From: Ctena decussata
Lineage: Eukaryota > Mollusca > Bivalvia > Lucinida > Lucinidae
NCBI GenBank assembly: GCA_963989385.1
Contig: OZ022510.1
Location: forward strand, 34,849,448 to 34,913,447
DNA length: 64,000 bases
Direction of reading: 5' to 3'
In this document: piece by piece, positions 58,488-64,000 of the stretch
How positions within the stretch are numbered: position 1 is the stretch's first letter
Layout: every line of letters begins with the position of its first letter
Notes under the pieces: model-generated
What the model saw: the letters and a program-made list of their open reading frames with translations, nothing else
Told to the model about the DNA's origin: nothing
Database searches by the model: none
Translations under genes and position numbers: made by a program

Positions 58488-59803
58488 CTAGAAATGTTTT
58501 TCAGAGAAAAACATGTCCCCCCGCCAGCCCATTTTCCATCCCCTATAATGAAGTCCTCCTGTGACCTTGAAAATGAGGTCAAGGTCACCAGAATCTGATC
58601 AGCTCTTAAGCTAGTCCCAGTGATGTATTCATGCAAGTTTTGTGAAATTCCATCTATTGGTTCATGAGATATTATGGGTACAAGAAATTGTCATCTAAGT
58701 CCTCCAAGGACCTTGAAAATGAGGTCAAGGTTGCCAAAATCTAAATCAGCTCTTAAGCTAGTCCCAGTGATGTATCCAAGCAAGTTTGGTGAAATTCCAT
58801 CCATTGGCTCATGAGATATTGTGGTAATAGGAAATTGTCATCTCAGTCCTCCGGTGACCTTGAAAATGAGGTCAAGGTCATCAAAATCTAATCAGCTTTT
58901 AAACATGTCCCAATGATGTATCCATGCAAGTTTGGTGAAATTCCATCCATTGGTTCAGGAGAATAGGTGGGTACAAGAAATTCTCATCTAAGTCCTTCAG
59001 TGACCTTGACAATGAGGTCAAGGTCATCGAAATCTAATTAGCTCTTAAACTTGCCCCAATGATGTTTGGTGAAATTCATTCCATTGGTTCAGAAAATATA
59101 GTGGGTACAAGAAATTCTCATCTAAGTCCTTCAGTGACCTTGACAATGAGGTCAAGGTCATCGAAATCTAATTAGCTCTTAAACTTGCCCCAATGATGTA
59201 TCCATGCAAGTTTGATGAAATTCTATCAATTGGTTCAGGAGATATGGTGGGTACAAGAAATTCTCACCTAAGTCCTCCAGTGACCTTGAAAATGAGGTCA
59301 AGGTCACCAGAATCTAATCAGCTCTTAAACTTGTCCCAATTATGTATCCATGCAAGTTTGGTGATTTTCCATCCATTGGTTTAGGAGACAATATGGGTAC
59401 ATGAAATTGTCATCTAACTCCTCCAGTGACCTTGAAAATGAGGTCAAGGTCACCAAAATCTAATCAGCTCTTAAACTTGTCTCTATGACGTATCCATGAA
59501 AGTTTGGTGTAATTCCATCCATTGGTTCAAGAGATATCACGCACGCAAAGTGGGTACATGAAATTGTCATCTAAGTCCTCCAGTGACCTTGAAAATGAGG
59601 TCAAGGTCACCAAAATCTAATCAGCTCTTAAACTTGTCCCAATGATGTATTCATGCAAGTTTGGTGAAATTCCATCCATTGATTCAAGAGATATCGCGCA
59701 CGCAAGAAACTGTCACGCCGACGCCGACGCTGACGCCGACCCCCGGGAACCGCACTGAAAACAATATGTCCGCCCTCACCTTTGGTGGGGGGACATAATT
59801 TAC
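58488..59803. mobile_element. TIR-bounded satellite, eight units of about 140-160 bp
   Basis: Head AAACATGTCCCCCCGCC and end GGTGGGGGGACATAATTT are inverted. The unit landmark TGACCTTGAAAATGAGGTCA occurs near 58563, 58709, 58856, 59000, 59138, 59280, 59427 and 59586. Each unit pairs TGACCTTG with CAAGGTCA. A GACGCC-rich tract precedes the right end. Confidence 0.85.
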
Positions 59804-61202
59804 GGAGGATATCCTGAAACATGCGGATAAAGAAATCACAACAATGGAAATGATTGCCAGAATTGGGACCTGCAGGTTAGCTAGAATTTAAACTCTTATG
59901 GTGGCACGGTGGGTACGCCTCCATGTATTTCTGGCTGCCATTTCTACAAAGGGGAACGGCTGCCATTTCTACAGAGGGGAACAACTTTATTGACTTCCGC
60001 ATAGTTTTCCAGAACCGGAAAATTCTTTAAAAAAACACTTTGCATCCAAAGGAGCAAATGTTTTTCTAAAAGAGTTGACTCCCTTTTGGAAAGGTAGGCA
60101 TGAATCAAAATTGCCGAAAAGCTTCCACATGAAGTGTATCCAGTCTCCTTAAGCGCGTACATTTACATGTACGCTCTCAATTTCTTTTCGGTTCATTCTT
60201 CATTTGTGTGCCAATTAGAATTGTAACTGAAATTGTGTGGTCTTATCTTTCTTTGACTAGCAGTCCGAGGTATCTTAAAGGTCACCAGAAGATTTGATAT
60301 TTTTGCATTCACAAATCTTCCAGAAGGCAAACGTAAAGGGCAATCCGGTACACTTTATGCTCAACTCTGGGTTTACTCTTCATACTCTGACTCTGTGTCC
60401 TGAAAGTAAGCTCTTGGACAGTCGATTTCCAAATCAAATAGAATAAGTTAAAACACATTCACTAGGCAGTGACAGGAATCGACCAGCGCCCTCCAGATTC
60501 GCATCTAACACTCTAAACTACCAAATGTGGTGAAGTGTGGGAAGGTTTTCACTTTTTTTTCTTATTTTATGAGGGTCAGAAAGTTTACGGGTGATAAGAT
60601 GAACATCTTGCATTTGTGCATTCTAGTTTGAATTTTTGGTAGTAGTTTTTATATTCATGCTCATTTTGCTGTTGGTTGAATAAGTATACACAAAGTACGT
60701 GCGTAATTTAACAGTTCCACACACCTCTTCTGTTTTCAACTTTCAAGCAGACTGTTTAGGTTTTAACAATTATTCAAGGAGTGGAGTTTGCCGAAGTTGA
60801 GCGATTCATATACAGTTTAAGTATATGTACAGTATTATGGCTGCTTTTTGTGCCACGCGCTAAACGTCGGATGGCACGTACATGTAGCAAGCCTCCAATT
60901 TTCCACACACACCCCCCTCGCCCACCCACTCACCCCGACACCCTTTTCAGATTCATCGTCGAACTTCGTAGTCGCCAGATTATTTCAAAATGAAAAGGTA
61001 TTCTTGCAAGCCAACCAGTCATCCAAGGTTTTTGTGTTCGCTTATATAAACAGCTTTTAAAGCAGGTTGTTGTTTTTTTGCTGTTGTCACATGCGACAAG
61101 AGAGTCCGCTTTCAAATTAAAAAAAGAGTCCTCTTTGAAGATTCAAATGTTATAAATCTCAGTGTGTGTAACAACAATTAGCCAAAGATCTTCTATTAAA
61201 TT

Positions 61203-61236
<34 letters not shown>

Positions 61237-62870
61237 AACGACTGTTCAGTGTTCAGGTCATGTTTGAATGTTTAGTACCAAAACATCAATACAGGTATCA
61301 TTCCAGACTAAATTCATATTATATTACTGTATAAAAACACATCTTCGTCTCATTTGTAGATATATCTGTGAGGAGATAGGAATTCGTTAGTTTAAAAATG
61401 ATGTAGTAAGTGCTGCTCGCCCCATCCCTTCCCCCCCCCCGCCCCAACCACCCCCGGCCGCCCAACCTCATTCCATCCCCGCCCGGCTTGTTTCTTTCTC
61501 ATTTAAGTATATACCACTGGTAATTGTTGAGCAAATTGTAAAATCAGATTGTAAATTATTTCGAAAACTAGACAAACAAAAAACTCGCTAACTTCGTACC
61601 GGGCTCTACTGAAATTATCTGGTTAATTCTATTATCCGTTTACATGTCATGCCGGCTGCCTATAGTTTTAGGTAATATGAATACGTCATCATTTTCAACG
61701 ATGACGTCACAATAGTAACCTAATAAATTTTTGACAGATAACTAAAAACAGATGACTGTTTGAAAGATAAATAAAGTTTGAAAAGGATATTATTGTCATA
61801 AATTGGAGTGGCAGGTCAAATTTGTACAATGCCAATCATCCAGCAGTCGGGTGAGGTATGTTATACCAGTTTGTTGTCTATTTTAGCTCACTAACCTCCG
61901 TACTTTTCTCCTCTTCAAGTTTTTAGCAATCTGAGCTAATGTTTGACAAGCTGTCGACCTTAATTTTCTGTCTAAATTGTGGCTGGCCGGCTAGTATTGC
62001 TGGTGCCCATATCACGTGCAAGACCGTTTTTTGAGCGTTTCAACCACTGATGCCATCTTTCATTTTGCAATTTAAAAATGTTCCAAAACGATATTGCTTG
62101 AAATTTCACATGCACAAAGAAGAAGTAATAAAGTTTTCGATGACATGGGTGTGCGCATTGGAGAAAGTCCCGGCTCTCTGTAAATTATGTTTTATGTTGA
62201 TGCAAGTTTTCGGTAGAACCAAAATAGTGTAGAAAGCCTGCTTAATACTAGATCTAGTTAACAAAGCAGTTTTCTGTGTTGAATCATTTTAATACAGCCA
62301 ATACCTCTAAATACATTTGAGAATAATGGGAAATTTCGTCAAGAATCATGTTCGCCATTTTTAGGGCCTATTTTTATGTGGAAGGATCCACGGTTGTAAA
62401 TACAATCACCGCTTTTCGAGGGTTTGCGTTCCAACTGTAAGCTGATTGGCACTGAAAATGGCATTTTTGTATAATTTTGTAGAGGCCAATGCAAAAACAT
62501 TTCTACAAAGTTTCAGCTGCTCAAGTTTTTCCACTACCAATGGTCTTCATTTTCAATTTTTGTCATTTTCAGCATTTTGATTGCTACGGCAACAAAGCCA
62601 ATTACTGTTACACAGTTGGAATCAAAATATGTCTGCTAGAGGACTACATACAGAATATTCTGTAAAAGATTATAAGTATCTTTCATGGGTGCAAGGTGTG
62701 CACAGAACAAGAATTCCGCGGAATGCTATGTCACACGTGCCATATGCTTTCTCAGTAGTAGATACCATGAATAGAGGAAAGTGTAAACTAGGTTCTGATG
62801 AATAATTAAAAAAGTTGAGCAGTTCTACACATATAGGTATAGTCAACAGAGTTGAAAATATAGGTTAAAG
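59804..62870. other. No supported gene; microsatellites
   Basis: A GA microsatellite at about 61205-61234 and C-rich stretches near 61428-61490. Open frames at 60781-61115 and 62581-62805 lack domains. Nothing else supported. Confidence 0.5.
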
Positions 62871-62929
62871 GTATAAAGTAGTCAAACACTCAAGGAAACC
62901 AGCTTAAGAAAACATTTTACGCCATGTCT

Positions 62930-63870
62930 GATGATTGTTGGTGGTATTGTTAGTGAGAAATGGATCTGAATGCTCTTGTCCATATAATCATGGTTGCCAG
63001 GTTGACATAAAATTTCCAAAGTCAACAGAGCATGATATATAGGCCAAGGGTACAAATAAATAATGATAAAAGTTTAGATCCTTAAAGAGCAAAGAAAACA
63101 TTCATAAGTAAGAAGTTGGGCCATACCGCGGTTTCGGCTATTCAAGCCTCATCAGTGACCCTTTAAAAAGCCGCATCCCAGAAGAAGGGTTGAAACAAGT
63201 GCATTAATCCTCGAGTCTATTGTAAGATAAAACTTTATACCAGGTTTGATGATTTTAGGTATCATAGATTGAGATGGACTTAAATGATAGGGTTGACGTA
63301 GTTTTAAGTAAAAATTTACAAAGTCTGCAGAGCATGAAATATGGGTCAAAGGTCAAAGTAAGTGCAACAATCCGCTAGATCATTCTAAATAGAAACTTTA
63401 TACCAGTTTTGATGACTGTAAGTATCATAGATTGAGAGAAATGGACCAGTATGCTAGGATTGATGTAATTCTATAGGTAAAATTTTACTAAGTCAGCAGA
63501 GCAGAAAATATAGGTCAAAGGTCAAAATAAAGGCAACAATCCTCTAGGCCATTCTAAGACAAAACTTAATACCAGGTTGAATGATTGCAAGTATTATAGA
63601 TGGAGAGAAATGGACTTAAACACTAGGGTCAACGTAATTTTTTATGTAAAATTTTACAAAGTCATTAGAGCATGAAAAATACGTCAAAGGTCAAAATGAG
63701 TGCAAAGTTTCTCGGGACCATTCTAAGAAGAAACTTTATACCAGGTTTGATGATTGTAGGTATCATAGATTGAGAATATTGGACACAAACATTAGGGTCA
63801 ACGTTATTGTGGATGGACGGGCAAACGGATGGACTGACGGAAAAGTGAACTCCTATATCGTACCTTGCTA
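62930..63870. repeat. Satellite of about 165-175-bp units
   Basis: Landmarks AATCCTCTAGGCCATTCTAA at roughly 63208, 63373, 63539 and 63713 and AGGTCAAAGGTCAAAAT in most units. It ends in GGATGGACGGGCAAACGGAT, the GGAC-type tract also seen at the ends of the other satellites. It may continue past the window. Confidence 0.7.
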
Positions 63871-64000
63871 AAACAGGTGCGACAAAAATCGTCATCACAA
63901 GGCTTGCTGAACTTAAGTGCATTATTCTAGCTCTTGAGAGGTTTCTATTTAATTCTGAAAGAAGGCATCGCTTTCAACGACCCCCATTTGGCTCTTTACA

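Noticed and set aside
58488..59803. CRISPR-like regular repeats
   Set aside because: Units are contiguous degenerate satellite copies of about 145 bp with no spacers, in an intron-bearing eukaryotic genome.

Overview
This is eukaryotic nuclear DNA, AT-rich and intron-rich, with canonical GT..AG splice sites. The repeat content points to a bivalve mollusc, plausibly a venerid-type clam: a tRNA-derived SINE with AACC/AATC tails, a palindromic MITE family ending in GCCGCGACACGA, TIR-bounded satellites headed 'AAGAGGGCCATGAGGCCCTG', and SLC17 and ankyrin/SOCS-box-like genes. The clade is inferred from pattern recognition, not from a database search.

The genic content is a head-to-tail pair of SLC17-family (sialin/vesicular anion transporter-like, MFS) genes on the minus strand. 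The upstream paralog (gene B) runs from about 39221 down to 25589, and the downstream paralog (gene A) from about 14.0-14.3 kb down to 3621. I rebuilt both exon by exon. Eight consecutive internal exons have identical lengths (234, 88, 96, 131, 150, 133, 151, 91 bp) and identical phases, which proves a tandem duplication. Gene B is complete, with a good 49-bp first coding exon, and predicts about 597 aa. Gene A predicts about 521 aa plus a short N-terminus for which I have only a weak candidate exon. Both proteins keep the SLC17 core motifs but lack acidic residues that matter for proton coupling in sialin.

At 49.2-51.2 kb (+) lie remnants of a SOCS-box protein of the ankyrin/SOCS type, broken by frameshifts and split by a palindromic MITE; I call it a pseudogene. 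At about 15 kb (-) there is a decayed 3' end of a non-LTR retrotransposon.

Most of the rest is mobile or repetitive DNA. It includes five SINE copies (three with target-site duplications), one fragment of a second SINE type, at least eleven copies of one palindromic MITE, mariner-type elements with TA duplications, TIR-bounded satellite elements at 26.3-27.3, 30.5-32.8, 33.7-34.6, 58.5-59.8 and 62.9-63.9 kb, a 1.7-kb near-perfect palindrome at 16.5-18.2 kb, a 21/63-bp minisatellite at 45.5-46.0 kb, and a nested composite at 52.5-54.8 kb. In the composite, two different elements (TA and TTAA duplications) interrupt an older repeat whose uninterrupted relative sits at 11.0-11.7 kb. The intervals 0-1.7, 40-43, 43.3-45.1, 46.3-47.3, 48.2-49.2 and 59.8-62.9 kb contain no gene I can support.
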